A stretch of DNA of 64,000 bases, taken from positions 1-64,000 of the forward strand of contig CALIMM010000012.1 in the NCBI GenBank assembly GCA_938045445.1, given 5' to 3'. Below the pieces are notes generated by a model. It searched no databases. It was not told where the DNA came from and worked only from the letters and a program-made list of their open reading frames with translations. The translations under genes were made by a program, and so were the position numbers. This stretch comes from an uncultured Candidatus Saccharibacteria bacterium. GTDB taxonomy: Bacteria > Patescibacteriota > Saccharimonadia > Saccharimonadales > Saccharimonadaceae. How positions within the stretch are numbered: the stretch's first letter is position 1; each line of letters starts with the position of its first letter. Positions 43,778-52,785 of the stretch are shown piece by piece.

Positions 43778-45895
43778 CTACAATCCAATCATCGTCAGAT
43801 TAATCTTGCCGCGCTCGTCAATGCCGGTGATCTTCACCTGCACAGTCTGGCCTTCTTGCACGACATCTGTTACCTTACCAACTCGGCCTTTAGCGAGCTT
43901 CGAGATATGCACCATCCCGTCCACGCCAGGCAGGATGTTCACAAAGGCGCCAAAGTCCTTAATCGTCACTACAGTGCCGGTGTAGGTGCGGCCAACTTCG
44001 GGCTCTTCCACCAGGCTTTTAATCCAGGCCAGCGCCTTCTCGATCGCCTCGCCATTAGGGCTAGCAATGGTAATCAGGCCGTCCTCTTTAATATCCACCT
44101 CGGCGCCCGTTTCGTTAGTAATTTTATTGATGGTTTCACCGCCCTTACCAATGACGGCACCAATTTTATCCGGGTTAATCTTGAGCTTTTCGATGCGCGG
44201 CGCATAGGGGCTGAGTTCTTTACGTGGGCCAGGCAGTACACTCAGCATGTGCTCCAGGATGTGGGCGCGGCCAGCCTTACTCTGCTCCAGCGCCTGGCGC
44301 AGCACCTGCACGGGCAGGCCATGTACCTTCATATCCATCTGCAGGGCGGTGATACCCTTGCTCGTACCCGTCACCTTAAAGTCCATGTCGCCGGCAAAGT
44401 CCTCGGCGTCGGCAATGTCGCTCAGTACGTAGGGTGTGTCGCCATCCATCATCAGGCCCATGGCAATACCGCTAACCGGGGCTTTGATGGGCACGCCAGC
44501 GTCCATCAGGGCCAAGCAGCTGCTACAGGTGGCCGCCATACTGGTGGAGCCGTTCTGGCTCATGATTTCTGTCACGCTGCGGATGGCATAGGGGAACTCT
44601 TCTTCGCTCGGTAGCACTGCCGTCAGAGCGCGCTCCGCCAGATACCCGTGGCCAATCTCGCGCCGGCCCGGGCTACCGAGGCGCTTGACCTCACCAACTG
44701 TATAACCCGGGGCGTTGTAGTGGTGCATATAGCGGCGCTCGCCTTCTGTCACCTCCATAGTATCGACCAGCTGCGCGTAGCTGAGCGGCGCTAGCGTCAC
44801 AATATTCATCCCCTGCGTCACCCCGCGGGTAAACAGGCTGCTACCGTGGGTGCGTGGCAAGATCCCAACCTCGCTCGAGAGCGGACGGATCTCCATCAGG
44901 GCGCGGCCATCGGGGCGGGTGCGCTCCTCCACAATGCCGCGGCGCACATCGTTGTGCAGCGCCAGGGTAAAGGCTTCGTCGTATTCATCACGCACCGCGG
45001 CGTATTCCTCGGCGTCAAGGCCCAGCTGCTCGGCCATGGCCTCGTGGAAGGCCCAGCGGATTTCGTTCACGACTTCATTGCGCTCGGGGTATGGGCGGCG
45101 GATCTTCTCGCCCAGTTTGCCATCAACCCATTGGTTAGCGACTGCTTGGATGTCTTCATTTGGCAGGACAAGCTCGTACTCCTGCGGCGCTGGTGCTATC
45201 TTATTCGCCAGCTCGCGCTGCAGCGTGATAGCCGGCTGCATGGCTTGGTGCGCCCAGGCAATTGCATCGACGATGACGTCCTCGGGCACTTCCTTAGCGC
45301 CAGCTTCTACCATGGTAATGCCACGCTCGATCCCGGCCACGACCAGGTCAAGGTCGGATTGCTCACGCTCTTCTGGGCTGAGGAAGGCTTTAAATTCACC
45401 ATTCACCCGGCCAACGCGCAGGCCCGCCACTGGCCCATCAAACGGCGTGCCCGTTAGCATCAGGGCGCTGCTGGCAGCAACCATCGCCACCATATCGGGG
45501 CGGAAGCTTGGGTCCATGCTGAGCACGGTAGCCACCACCTGTACTTCTTGGCGGTAGCCTTTGGGGAAGAGTGGGCGGATCGGCCGGTCGATCAAGCGGC
45601 CAATTAGCACCGCTTCGTCGCTCGGGCGGCCCTCACGCTTAATAAAGCGGCTGCCGCTAATCTTGCCCGACGCATAGAACTTCTCTTCGTAGTCGATGCT
45701 GAGCGGGAAGTAATCCAGCGTGACCGGGCGGCTGCCCACCTGGGCCGTACCCAGCACCACCGTATCGCCGTACCGCACTAGCACACTGGCAGTCGAGCGG
45801 AAACCAACGCGGTTAACCTCCAGGGTGAGGGGGCGACCGCATAACTCGGTCGTCACAGCAAAGACATCTTTGCCGCTTGGGTTAATAATACTCAT
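43778..45895 (-). CDS. pnp: polyribonucleotide nucleotidyltransferase (PNPase)
   Basis: Phosphorolytic 3'-5' exoribonuclease, 705 residues, full length. Seen: RNase PH domain 1 (about 10-140), a helical linker, RNase PH domain 2 (about 310-545, with SQNGSTSMAATCSSCLAL), a KH domain (IGAVIGKGGETINKIT near 560) and an S1 domain (about 620-700). The C-terminus is short, without an RNase E-binding tail. AAAGGAG precedes ATG 45895. rpsO, the usual neighbour, is 4.4 kb away. Confidence 0.97.
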   Translation of the reverse strand: MSIINPSGKDVFAVTTELCGRPLTLEVNRVGFRSTASVLVRYGDTVVLGTAQVGSRPVTLDYFPLSIDYEEKFYASGKISGSRFIKREGRPSDEAVLIGRLIDRPIRPLFPKGYRQEVQVVATVLSMDPSFRPDMVAMVAASSALMLTGTPFDGPVAGLRVGRVNGEFKAFLSPEEREQSDLDLVVAGIERGITMVEAGAKEVPEDVIVDAIAWAHQAMQPAITLQRELANKIAPAPQEYELVLPNEDIQAVANQWVDGKLGEKIRRPYPERNEVVNEIRWAFHEAMAEQLGLDAEEYAAVRDEYDEAFTLALHNDVRRGIVEERTRPDGRALMEIRPLSSEVGILPRTHGSSLFTRGVTQGMNIVTLAPLSYAQLVDTMEVTEGERRYMHHYNAPGYTVGEVKRLGSPGRREIGHGYLAERALTAVLPSEEEFPYAIRSVTEIMSQNGSTSMAATCSSCLALMDAGVPIKAPVSGIAMGLMMDGDTPYVLSDIADAEDFAGDMDFKVTGTSKGITALQMDMKVHGLPVQVLRQALEQSKAGRAHILEHMLSVLPGPRKELSPYAPRIEKLKINPDKIGAVIGKGGETINKITNETGAEVDIKEDGLITIASPNGEAIEKALAWIKSLVEEPEVGRTYTGTVVTIKDFGAFVNILPGVDGMVHISKLAKGRVGKVTDVVQEGQTVQVKITGIDERGKINLTMIGL

Positions 45896-46055
45896 ACAGA
45901 GCTCCTTTCTTGCGGCAAGTAACAGGGGTGAATGCTCGCACCCATCATCTCCATGCAAGCCCTCAACGCTATCACTGCCGCGTTAATATACTCCCTTTAG
46001 TATACCGCATTTTGGGATATACTGGTAGTGCTTCGTGCCTTCGCAGCCTGGGAGT

Positions 46056-46337
46056 TTATACCTCACCTTGGCTATCACGGCCAATCACCAGGCGCATCGC
46101 ATTATCACCTTCATAGGTGGTCTGCGAGCCCTTGATAGAGAGAATCTTTTTACTACCCTTGATCGCTGCACTGCCCATAAATCGTACGTACGTTGCGCTC
46201 AGCCATTCGACACCACGTGGCGTAACCGTAATTTCTTCGCCTTGATCCCCTATGACAGCAAACGAGACGCCATTCTCCACCTTCTGTGGTTGGTCATAGA
46301 TCATATACTCACTGCGTTGAGAGAGTTGTTTCTCCAA
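46056..46337 (-). CDS. small unknown protein (start uncertain)
   Basis: Up to 93 residues from TTG 46337, or 82 from ATG 46304. Polar, with beta-like alternation in its second half (VTPRGVEWLSATYVRF). No family recognised and no clear ribosome site, so it may be spurious; codon use looks coding-like. Confidence 0.4.
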   Translation of the reverse strand: MEKQLSQRSEYMIYDQPQKVENGVSFAVIGDQGEEITVTPRGVEWLSATYVRFMGSAAIKGSKKILSIKGSQTTYEGDNAMRLVIGRDSQGEV

Positions 46338-46449
46338 AACAGCTTTATCTTAACAAGTTATCCCAAGCTCGTCAATCAGCCCCTCGCCATAAGTATGCAT
46401 AGCATAGCCTCATCACCTCTGTTATGAGCCTCTCTTCCCCATTACTCTA

Positions 46450-46556
46450 TTCGGGTGATGTGCAGCGATCAGTCGTAACGAGAGTTGCTAGCCTTGATAC
46501 AAGAGACCAGATAATCAGCCAAGGCCTGCTCTCACAACGCCAAGAGAAATAGTGAG
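46450..46556 (+). repeat. possible degenerate copy E of the structured repeat
   Basis: AGTCGTAACGA ... AGCC ... CAAGAGACC aligns in order with GGTCGTAATGA ... AGCC ... CAAGAGGTC of copy B, and GCA/TGC ends can close a weak hairpin. The terminal stem is not clear. The surrounding stretch 46338-46604 contains no other feature. Confidence 0.35.
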
Positions 46557-46604
46557 AGTATAAAATTATGTGAGAATTGGCGGCATGCGTAACACACTTA
46601 TCGC

Positions 46605-47894
46605 TTATATCATCGTGTTATCATACCGGCTGCGGTTCTTCGCGTGGCGGCGCTTGCGGCCGACGAACCACCACCAGGCACCGCCGCCACCAGCTGCAGC
46701 GAGAACTACTGCCACAGCGATAAGGATGATGATCGTCCAGTTGGGCCCTGCCTCTTGCTTGCGCACAGTCGGTTGCTGGCGCTTTTTGCTTGGCTGTGGC
46801 TTTTTCTTGTCCTTCTTTTCATCCTTTTTCTTGTCTTTGTCGTCTTTTTTCTTCTCCTCAGGCTTGGGAGCGGGCTTTGGCGCTGGTGCAGGTGTTGGCG
46901 CGGGCTGAGCCGTTACTTTCAGGCTAAAGGTGTCGGCGCAATCAGCCGTGAGCGGCGTCGCTGCACCCACTGGCACATTGCCGCGCTGGATACTCCCCAG
47001 GCCGGCCAAGCCACCCAACAAGGTAGATGAATCATTATACGGGTTGATGTTTGGGTCTGCCTCCTCGGCTGGTGTGGTCGGGCCACGATCGGAAGTCGTA
47101 TACACCCAGCCAGCATTGCGCTCGCGGGCTTTGGCTACCACCTGAGCCTGCTGCTCGTTGCTGCCCACACTGTGGATGACGTGCCACATTTTGTAGGCGT
47201 TGGCCGGGTTTTTTTCGAAGTTGGTGGCAGTTGGGTGAGTTAGGTCGTAGTAGCTATCACTCAGGTAGCGCGCTGCCGAGGTCTCGGCATTCAAGAATAC
47301 ATCGCCATAAGGCATGACAGACTCACCGAGGAAGCGTGTGCCTGCATTGTGGATGACGATGGAACCAGGGTGCTTGACCTTGACGTAGTTGTAGAGATTG
47401 GCCAGGTAGCAAGTCTTTTGGCCACTGCTGTGGTTGTCGGCTTCGTCGAAGAAGATCCCCTTCACATTGGGGTAGAGCGCATACCAGCGGTCGATCTCTG
47501 CTGCCACCTCAGCAATATTGCGCGTCTGGCGGCCATGCTTGACGTAGCCAATGTATTTGACACCAAGCGAATCGAGCCGCGCCAGGGCCTTTACATAATC
47601 ACTACTAACCGCCGTGCCAGGCCCACTCGAGGGGTTAACCACTGCAAAGGGCATCTTGCTCGAGACATTAGCCATATCATTCCAATACTGATTATTGCCA
47701 CCCTGCATGGGGTAGCTATAGGCTGGCATCATGATGGACTGCTGCGGTGCTATGGCACTCGCCTGCGGCGCAAGCAGCTGCCCCAGCACTGCCACAACAG
47801 CCACAAACATCAGCGCAGCCCGCCGTACTTGCTGCATACTCCACCGCATCGCCACACCCGTGGACGCCCGTGCTGCGTCTGTCACATCCTGCAT
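46605..47894 (-). CDS. membrane-anchored Spherulin4-type glycoside hydrolase
   Basis: About 429 residues. A signal sequence (to about 47, AALMFVAVVAVLGQLLAPQASA) is followed by a Spherulation-specific family 4 domain (about 52-320): PAYSYP, AVVNPSSGPG, LGVKYIGYVKHG.R and YPNVKGIFFDEAD with paired acidic residues. A Pro/Lys-rich spacer (about 330-385) leads to a C-terminal membrane helix (about 393-415) and a basic tail. Families of this fold include GH135 enzymes cleaving galactosaminogalactan. The protein is predicted to sit outside the cell, tethered at its end. ATG 47894 or GTG 47900 could be the start; TATCAT lies just upstream. Confidence 0.85.
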   Translation of the reverse strand: MQDVTDAARASTGVAMRWSMQQVRRAALMFVAVVAVLGQLLAPQASAIAPQQSIMMPAYSYPMQGGNNQYWNDMANVSSKMPFAVVNPSSGPGTAVSSDYVKALARLDSLGVKYIGYVKHGRQTRNIAEVAAEIDRWYALYPNVKGIFFDEADNHSSGQKTCYLANLYNYVKVKHPGSIVIHNAGTRFLGESVMPYGDVFLNAETSAARYLSDSYYDLTHPTATNFEKNPANAYKMWHVIHSVGSNEQQAQVVAKARERNAGWVYTTSDRGPTTPAEEADPNINPYNDSSTLLGGLAGLGSIQRGNVPVGAATPLTADCADTFSLKVTAQPAPTPAPAPKPAPKPEEKKKDDKDKKKDEKKDKKKPQPSKKRQQPTVRKQEAGPNWTIIILIAVAVVLAAAGGGGAWWWFVGRKRRHAKNRSRYDNTMI

Positions 47895-48012
47895 AGTCAC
47901 TCTCTATGATAGCATCTTTGTGCATAAATGAATATTATGTTGTGTATGTCACAATGTTTTTGCGGAGGCTTCCCTGTTGTGGTGTGTGGTATGTGGTGAT
48001 ATCACACAGGCA

Positions 48013-48043
48013 ACAAAACACCCAACTTATGTGGGTGTTTTGG
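48013..48043. terminator. bidirectional hairpin terminator
   Basis: AAAACACCCA (48015-48024) with TGGGTGTTTT (48032-48041), following the gene that ends at 48075. Confidence 0.78.
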
Positions 48044-48074
48044 TTTGATATATGCTATATCCTCGCCGTTTTTC

Positions 48075-48590
48075 CTATTGTTTATGTGGTGCTGGTGGTT
48101 CAATAACGCCAAGTAGACTAACTCTGCGGAGTGCTTCATCAAGCCCATCATGGGTTTCCTCTATTGTTTCAATTGGAGCTAGTTCTATGCTACCTTCTGG
48201 TATGCTCCAATCTGTGCGGCGTAAATATTCACCCGAACCTTTAACAGTATAATCCTGTCTTGCTATTACGACTGGCGTACCATCATTCCTATTAGCAACA
48301 GTCTCTATTCTAATCTGGCGGGCTGTTCGGCTTGGATTGTTATCTGCCTTATTACCTATCGAATCAAATATATCAACTGCCAGAACTTCCGCGGTTGTTA
48401 TTTCGCCGCATTTGTCAGGCTGAGATGACCGAAAGCTAATAGATCGATAAGTATTTGTAGGCCAAGTGTTATCAACTTCTACATATCCTGGGTATAGTTT
48501 GAATTTGTTATCAACATAATCGCAGAATTTCTTGCTAACTTCCGCTCTCTCAATCTTTTCGTGGTCACCTCTTGGACTAAATTCTCCCAT
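48075..48590 (-). CDS. unknown soluble protein, 171 residues
   Basis: No family recognised. Charged N-terminal helix, two Cys, a central beta-like region (TARQIRIETVANRNDGTPVVIARQDY) and an acidic C-terminal helix. No signal or membrane segment. AAGGAG lies before the ATG and the gene has its own terminator. Confidence 0.72.
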   Translation of the reverse strand: MGEFSPRGDHEKIERAEVSKKFCDYVDNKFKLYPGYVEVDNTWPTNTYRSISFRSSQPDKCGEITTAEVLAVDIFDSIGNKADNNPSRTARQIRIETVANRNDGTPVVIARQDYTVKGSGEYLRRTDWSIPEGSIELAPIETIEETHDGLDEALRRVSLLGVIEPPAPHKQ

Positions 48591-48662
48591 ATAAGCTCCT
48601 TATTAACAAATAGAATACGGCTATTCTATCTCATCGGTGCTCTGTATGTCAAACGTCTATCA

Positions 48663-49331
48663 CTACAGCAACACCACCCGCTCGCGCGCCCACTCTAGTG
48701 CGGCGAGGCTGCGCTGGCGGGCTGCTATGTGCTCAGGCGAGGGTTGGTCGCTCCCCCACCACTGGTTCCAGGCCCAGTCGATGGGGTTGAGACACTCAAG
48801 GTGGTCGGTATGGTGCAGCTTGCCATTGATAAAGACATCGTTGCGCTGGGTGTAGAGATGAGTATAGCCACACCGCTGGAGGGCGCGCAGGCTGGCAACG
48901 TTGCCCTGCACCACAGCGGATTTGATGCAGTGCAACCCCAGATTTTCAAAGGCATACCATGTGCGAGCATGGTGGCTGGCACTAGCAACACCCTTGCCCC
49001 AGTAATTCTTATCCACAATAATGATGCCGCTTATGGCAGTGTGGACGTGCTTTCTCGTAATACTCACTAGTGATGTACCGCCAATTAGCCGCCGCGTTTC
49101 ACCATCCTTAGCCCAGATACCCCAGACGATACTCTCTTTATCTGCGATTGTCTTGTCATACCATGCTTGCTCGGTCTCGAGCGTCTGCGCCCGGTGCTCG
49201 GCAAAATACTGCGTGACCGTCCCGCGCGCAAACCCCTCTACAAATGGTCTCAGTTCATCCCGTGCAAACGGCGCAAGCTCCAGCTCAAGCCCCTGCTTTG
49301 TCGTGACTGTCATCATTGGGCCAAATGCCAT
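48663..49331 (-). CDS. GNAT-family N-acetyltransferase (RimJ/RimL type)
   Basis: 222 residues. The acetyl-CoA loop is YWGKGVASAS (R/Q-x-x-G-x-G/A type) near residue 111, followed by the family tract GLHCIKSAVVQGNVASLRALQRCGY. RimJ/RimL-like enzymes acetylate protein N-termini or small amines; the substrate is unknown. The C-terminal ~40 residues are Trp-rich and extra to the domain. AAAGGAG precedes the ATG. Confidence 0.88.
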   Translation of the reverse strand: MAFGPMMTVTTKQGLELELAPFARDELRPFVEGFARGTVTQYFAEHRAQTLETEQAWYDKTIADKESIVWGIWAKDGETRRLIGGTSLVSITRKHVHTAISGIIIVDKNYWGKGVASASHHARTWYAFENLGLHCIKSAVVQGNVASLRALQRCGYTHLYTQRNDVFINGKLHHTDHLECLNPIDWAWNQWWGSDQPSPEHIAARQRSLAALEWARERVVLL

Positions 49332-49407
49332 GGTGCGCTCCTTTCGTGGTGTTTTTTCTTTTTCTAGTATAGCATCGGTGCACGATACAAATGATAGAAC
49401 CAGCCGC

Positions 49408-50109
49408 CTAAGGGCGAGATACTAATCCTGCGACGCGCTTCACCGCACCACGGACAACATCAAGCGTCGTAGGTGCGGTATTCTTCTTGGAGCGCTCAAT
49501 GAGCCTCTTGATAAGGTCCATATCCTCTGCCTGGGCATACTCGCCAAGGTTGCCGCTTGGCTTTGTTTGTGTCTGCTGTGTATAGTGCACAGCAAGTTCA
49601 TCTGGATCAATCACGTACTGCGCCCCACCAAGATCCACCTGATGGACGAACTCTTCGTCGCCATAGCCACGGAAGCCAACACCGTTCATAACACACTGGA
49701 CGGTCGCGCCTTTTTCTCTTCGTTGTACCTGCCCATACCGTGTTGTTATATGCTCGTACAGTTCCACCAGTACATGCGTCGAGCCATCGAAGCTATCGCG
49801 AGGTTGGAGATTATCCTTGTGCTGCTCGCGGTATTTTACCTGCTCGGCCTCTGTCGTCTTGAGTAGCTCGCGCGTCTGTGGCGAATCTGCTACGTCGGTA
49901 ATCTCTACTAGATCGTCAAGCGTGAGATCGCTATACGTCACATATCGTTGCAGCTGGCCCGGATCTTCACTAGACAGCGGTACGTCTTCGAGCTGCCGAT
50001 CGACAAATGCGTCAAAATTAGCCACCGCCTTCTCATACTCGGTCCGGCCCAGCATAGCTTCGAGAATAGCAACGCCACCGCCGCCTGCCCCATGTCCTGC
50101 TTCGTACAT
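49408..50109 (-). CDS. unknown soluble protein, 233 residues
   Basis: No family recognised. A Gly-rich start (GHGAGGGG) is followed by acidic helical regions and a basic C-terminus (TTLDVVRGAVKRVAGLVSRP). The middle has a possible beta region (ATVQCVMNGVGFRGYGDEEFVHQVDLGGAQYVI, here only described). No membrane segment. AAGGAG precedes the ATG. Confidence 0.72.
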   Translation of the reverse strand: MYEAGHGAGGGGVAILEAMLGRTEYEKAVANFDAFVDRQLEDVPLSSEDPGQLQRYVTYSDLTLDDLVEITDVADSPQTRELLKTTEAEQVKYREQHKDNLQPRDSFDGSTHVLVELYEHITTRYGQVQRREKGATVQCVMNGVGFRGYGDEEFVHQVDLGGAQYVIDPDELAVHYTQQTQTKPSGNLGEYAQAEDMDLIKRLIERSKKNTAPTTLDVVRGAVKRVAGLVSRP

Positions 50110-50208
50110 ACTACAACTCCTTTTTGTTTATGACGTAATATACTGTACGGTACATCTTGATATCGTATTTGTCAAGTGTAGTATATTTGCGCTACCATCC
50201 CCACCACC

Positions 50209-50238
50209 AAAAAACCTCCCCAATAGGTAGGGAGGTTT
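50209..50238 (-). terminator. rho-independent terminator after rpsO
   Basis: Minus-strand AAACCTCCC with GGGAGGTTT, then a T-run. Confidence 0.85.
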
Positions 50239-50256
50239 ATTTCTCATAGCGAGCGC

Positions 50257-50523
50257 TTATTTGCGCAGGCCGAGGGTTTCGAGCGTTGCTTTGTAGGCAT
50301 CAAAGTTCGTCCGCTCAAGGTAGCGGAGCAGCCGCTTGCGCCGGCCGACCATTTGCTTGAGGCCACGACGAGCCATGTTGTCGTGCTTGTTGGACTTAAG
50401 GTGTTCGGTCACCTCTTTGATACGAGCCGTCAAGATAGACACCTGCGCCTGTGGGCTGCCGACGTCGTTCTTGCTGACCTGAGTCAAAGCAATCGCTTTC
50501 GCTTTGTTATCCTTAGTAATCAT
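50257..50523 (-). CDS. rpsO: 30S ribosomal protein uS15
   Basis: 88-residue 16S rRNA-binding protein, full length: four-helix fold with GSPQAQVSILTARI, the HxxDxxxRRGLxxxVxxRRxLLxYL core as NKHDNMARRGLKQMVGRRKR, and the LGLRK end. TACAAT ends 8 bp before the ATG and there is no ribosome site, so the mRNA is probably leaderless. This leaves no room for the rpsO 5' autoregulatory pseudoknot known in E. coli. Confidence 0.97.
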   Translation of the reverse strand: MITKDNKAKAIALTQVSKNDVGSPQAQVSILTARIKEVTEHLKSNKHDNMARRGLKQMVGRRKRLLRYLERTNFDAYKATLETLGLRK

Positions 50524-50628
50524 ACTGGTGTATTGTAGCAGGAGGGCGGCGCGGTGTCAATGTAAAAGCACTTGGTTTCGAAGCCTCATCAGCAGCGCTC
50601 ACACCCCTTCCCTAGTTGGCGCATACCA

Positions 50629-51969
50629 CTACCGAAGGAGCGCCCGGTGAGCCTGGGTGATGACGGTGTCATTATTCTCCTGGCCGAGCAGCGCTGCTTG
50701 CTGCTTGATGTCATCTCTGGTCACTAGCAGCCGCATCAGGTTGTAATACTGGAAGGTTGCCTGTGCAATGGCGCGGTGGTTCTGCCCCATCGCGATGAGC
50801 TCGCGCCGCTTGCCCACCTTGTTGCCCGTCCGTGCAGGGTAGCGGGCATCGAGTGCGGTATAAAATTGCCGAAGCGTCTCCACTAGCTCTGGCGCAACAC
50901 AATGCGCGCGGCGGCGGGCTGGCTTGCCCCGATAGGCAATGGCAAAGTAATTAGTATCGTTCTCTGGGTCGTAGAATGGCTCGGTGAGCAGGAGGCGCAT
51001 ATTGCCAATGTCACTATCGATAAATTCGCTGATATCGAGTGCGGCGAAGAACGTCTCTGCATCGGGGAATGGCGATTGGTAGTCGACTCCTTGGGTATTC
51101 TCTGCGGTTGGCCACACGAGATCAGGCGCAGCGTCGCGGTGTGTTATTGGTATATCGATCAGCGGTTTACCTTCGTCAATGAGTGCTTGGAGGTGCTGAG
51201 TCTCAGGCCTCAGCAAACACTGCTCGAGCAGTGTTGCATAGCGCTCCATATCCATAAAGCTTGGGGTATTCTCGTAGGGGTAGCGCACCCTATCACGTGG
51301 GCCACTGTTTTCTGCGAGCTTTGGTACCATTTTAAGCACATCTTCAAGGCGGCGAACGTCATCGTTTGTCATTGGAGTATCAAGTGCTTGGAGGTCATCA
51401 TGCAATGCCTGTGCATCCTCTTCTGTCAGCTTCCCTTCTGTGTGGGGCTGGAGATTGTTCGGGCTAATCCGCTTGTGGCCAATCGAATACTCTACTGCCT
51501 GCGTGCCAGTTACATCTCCCTCTCCATCGCCCTTACGAATAGCATATGTGCGGGCAATAGTGAGCGCCTCATCGGAGTTCCGGATAGGAACCTGGGTTTT
51601 TATATCAAGAAAGAGCTCATCGCCAGTCGGCTGATTATTACGCATACACGAGGAGCGGAAGGCAATTTGCTGTGGATATTGGAGGCGTCGCCCTTTATCA
51701 CTCTGCTCGTAGTCATCTGGTACAGCAATCGTCTCGTCACTACCTTGACCAATAAATATCTTCCGGACGACATCATCTGGCAGCTCCACACGATATCCTT
51801 GGTGCCACGTGTCGCCATATGATGGGGCTACTGGCGGCTCTTCGTATGGCTCACCATAGAGATAAAGCGTATACCACCCCTCTGCTAGTAGCCTATTAAG
51901 ACTCTCCGGCGAAGCCTGGAACTCCCCATTGGTATGATGCTCGGATGATGGTGGTATGTTATGGTTCAT
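50629..51969 (-). CDS. unknown soluble protein, 446 residues
   Basis: No family recognised. Acidic, no membrane segment or signal peptide. The N-terminal third holds LAEGWYTLYLYGEPYEEPPVAPSYG; the rest is mixed, with helical stretches and a basic C-terminal third (GKPARRRAHC, then RRELIAMGQNHRAIAQATFQYY). ATG 51969 is fixed by the full promoter upstream; the longer open frame upstream is antisense to the next gene region and is rejected. Confidence 0.72.
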   Translation of the reverse strand: MNHNIPPSSEHHTNGEFQASPESLNRLLAEGWYTLYLYGEPYEEPPVAPSYGDTWHQGYRVELPDDVVRKIFIGQGSDETIAVPDDYEQSDKGRRLQYPQQIAFRSSCMRNNQPTGDELFLDIKTQVPIRNSDEALTIARTYAIRKGDGEGDVTGTQAVEYSIGHKRISPNNLQPHTEGKLTEEDAQALHDDLQALDTPMTNDDVRRLEDVLKMVPKLAENSGPRDRVRYPYENTPSFMDMERYATLLEQCLLRPETQHLQALIDEGKPLIDIPITHRDAAPDLVWPTAENTQGVDYQSPFPDAETFFAALDISEFIDSDIGNMRLLLTEPFYDPENDTNYFAIAYRGKPARRRAHCVAPELVETLRQFYTALDARYPARTGNKVGKRRELIAMGQNHRAIAQATFQYYNLMRLLVTRDDIKQQAALLGQENNDTVITQAHRALLR

Positions 51970-51975
51970 AATTCC

Positions 51976-52005
51976 ACTATAACCATTATTGGGTAGTGGT
52001 GTCAA
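51976..52005 (-). promoter_or_regulatory. consensus promoter, leaderless start
   Basis: Minus-strand TTGACA (52000-52005), an 18-bp spacer, TATAGT (51976-51981), then 6 bp to ATG 51969. Confidence 0.82.
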
Positions 52006-52051
52006 CTTGAGACTACTAAAATCTCGGAGCTCACTGCTTCTCGCAGTAGCC

Positions 52052-52750
52052 TCACCACCCCACCCGCACGCCATACTGTGCCGTCTGCCCCGGCACGAGC
52101 GCTGCGGCATGAGCTGGGTTATCGGCGAAGGAATTGCCGCTGTGCGTTGGCTCGACACAGAGGTACGGGCCCAACCCATCCGTCCAAACCGCCCAGCGAG
52201 GTAATTCCTCGCTCTGCAGCGTAATGGTGCGCCGGCCTGTGGCAAGCTGGCGCGTGGGCCCATCAACGAAGATCGTATCGGCGAGTGGCGCAAGGTCGGT
52301 GAGCGACTGGCCATCCAGCACGAGCGTGCCATCATACGCAAAATACGGGTGGAAGGCCGGTGCCACGAGCAGTTCATCCTCGCCAACATTCACCAGTGTG
52401 AGCTGCATTGCAAGCTGGTGCTCCGCCACTGTATACACCAAGCGAGACTCCAGCCCGGCATAATCATCACTTCCCTGCAGCACGAGCTCCACCCGGTTAC
52501 TCGCCTGCTCCATCACCTGCCACTGGCTGGTGCGGCCAAAGCCATGCTGCGCCAGGCCACTCGCTCCGCCTGGGCCAAAGTTGGGTAGGCAAACGTGGCA
52601 GCCACCGCGCGTTTTGCGCTCGCCATCAGGGGTGGTGAGCTGCTGCAGTGGGTAGAATACATCCCCATGCTCGTCAGCCAGGCTGGTGATATACGCGCCG
52701 CTTGTGGTGATAGTTGCGGTGGTTGTGCCAGTGTGTAGCGTGATGTTCAT
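52052..52750 (-). CDS. aldose 1-epimerase family protein (mutarotase-like)
   Basis: 232-residue beta-sandwich sugar epimerase, shorter than GalM (~340). Seen: RGGCHVCLPNFGPGG, a conserved His-containing QHGFGR tract near residue 70, the catalytic-site HPYFA near 135, and VWTDGLGPYLCVEPTHSG near 193 holding the likely general-base Glu. It interconverts sugar anomers, possibly phosphorylated ones as in YeaD. AAGGAG precedes the ATG. It stands just after truB in the same direction with a 35-bp gap. Confidence 0.88.
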   Translation of the reverse strand: MNITLHTGTTTATITTSGAYITSLADEHGDVFYPLQQLTTPDGERKTRGGCHVCLPNFGPGGASGLAQHGFGRTSQWQVMEQASNRVELVLQGSDDYAGLESRLVYTVAEHQLAMQLTLVNVGEDELLVAPAFHPYFAYDGTLVLDGQSLTDLAPLADTIFVDGPTRQLATGRRTITLQSEELPRWAVWTDGLGPYLCVEPTHSGNSFADNPAHAAALVPGQTAQYGVRVGW

Positions 52751-52785
52751 CGGTTGCTCCTTGCGTCTTTATTTATTGTGTATGG

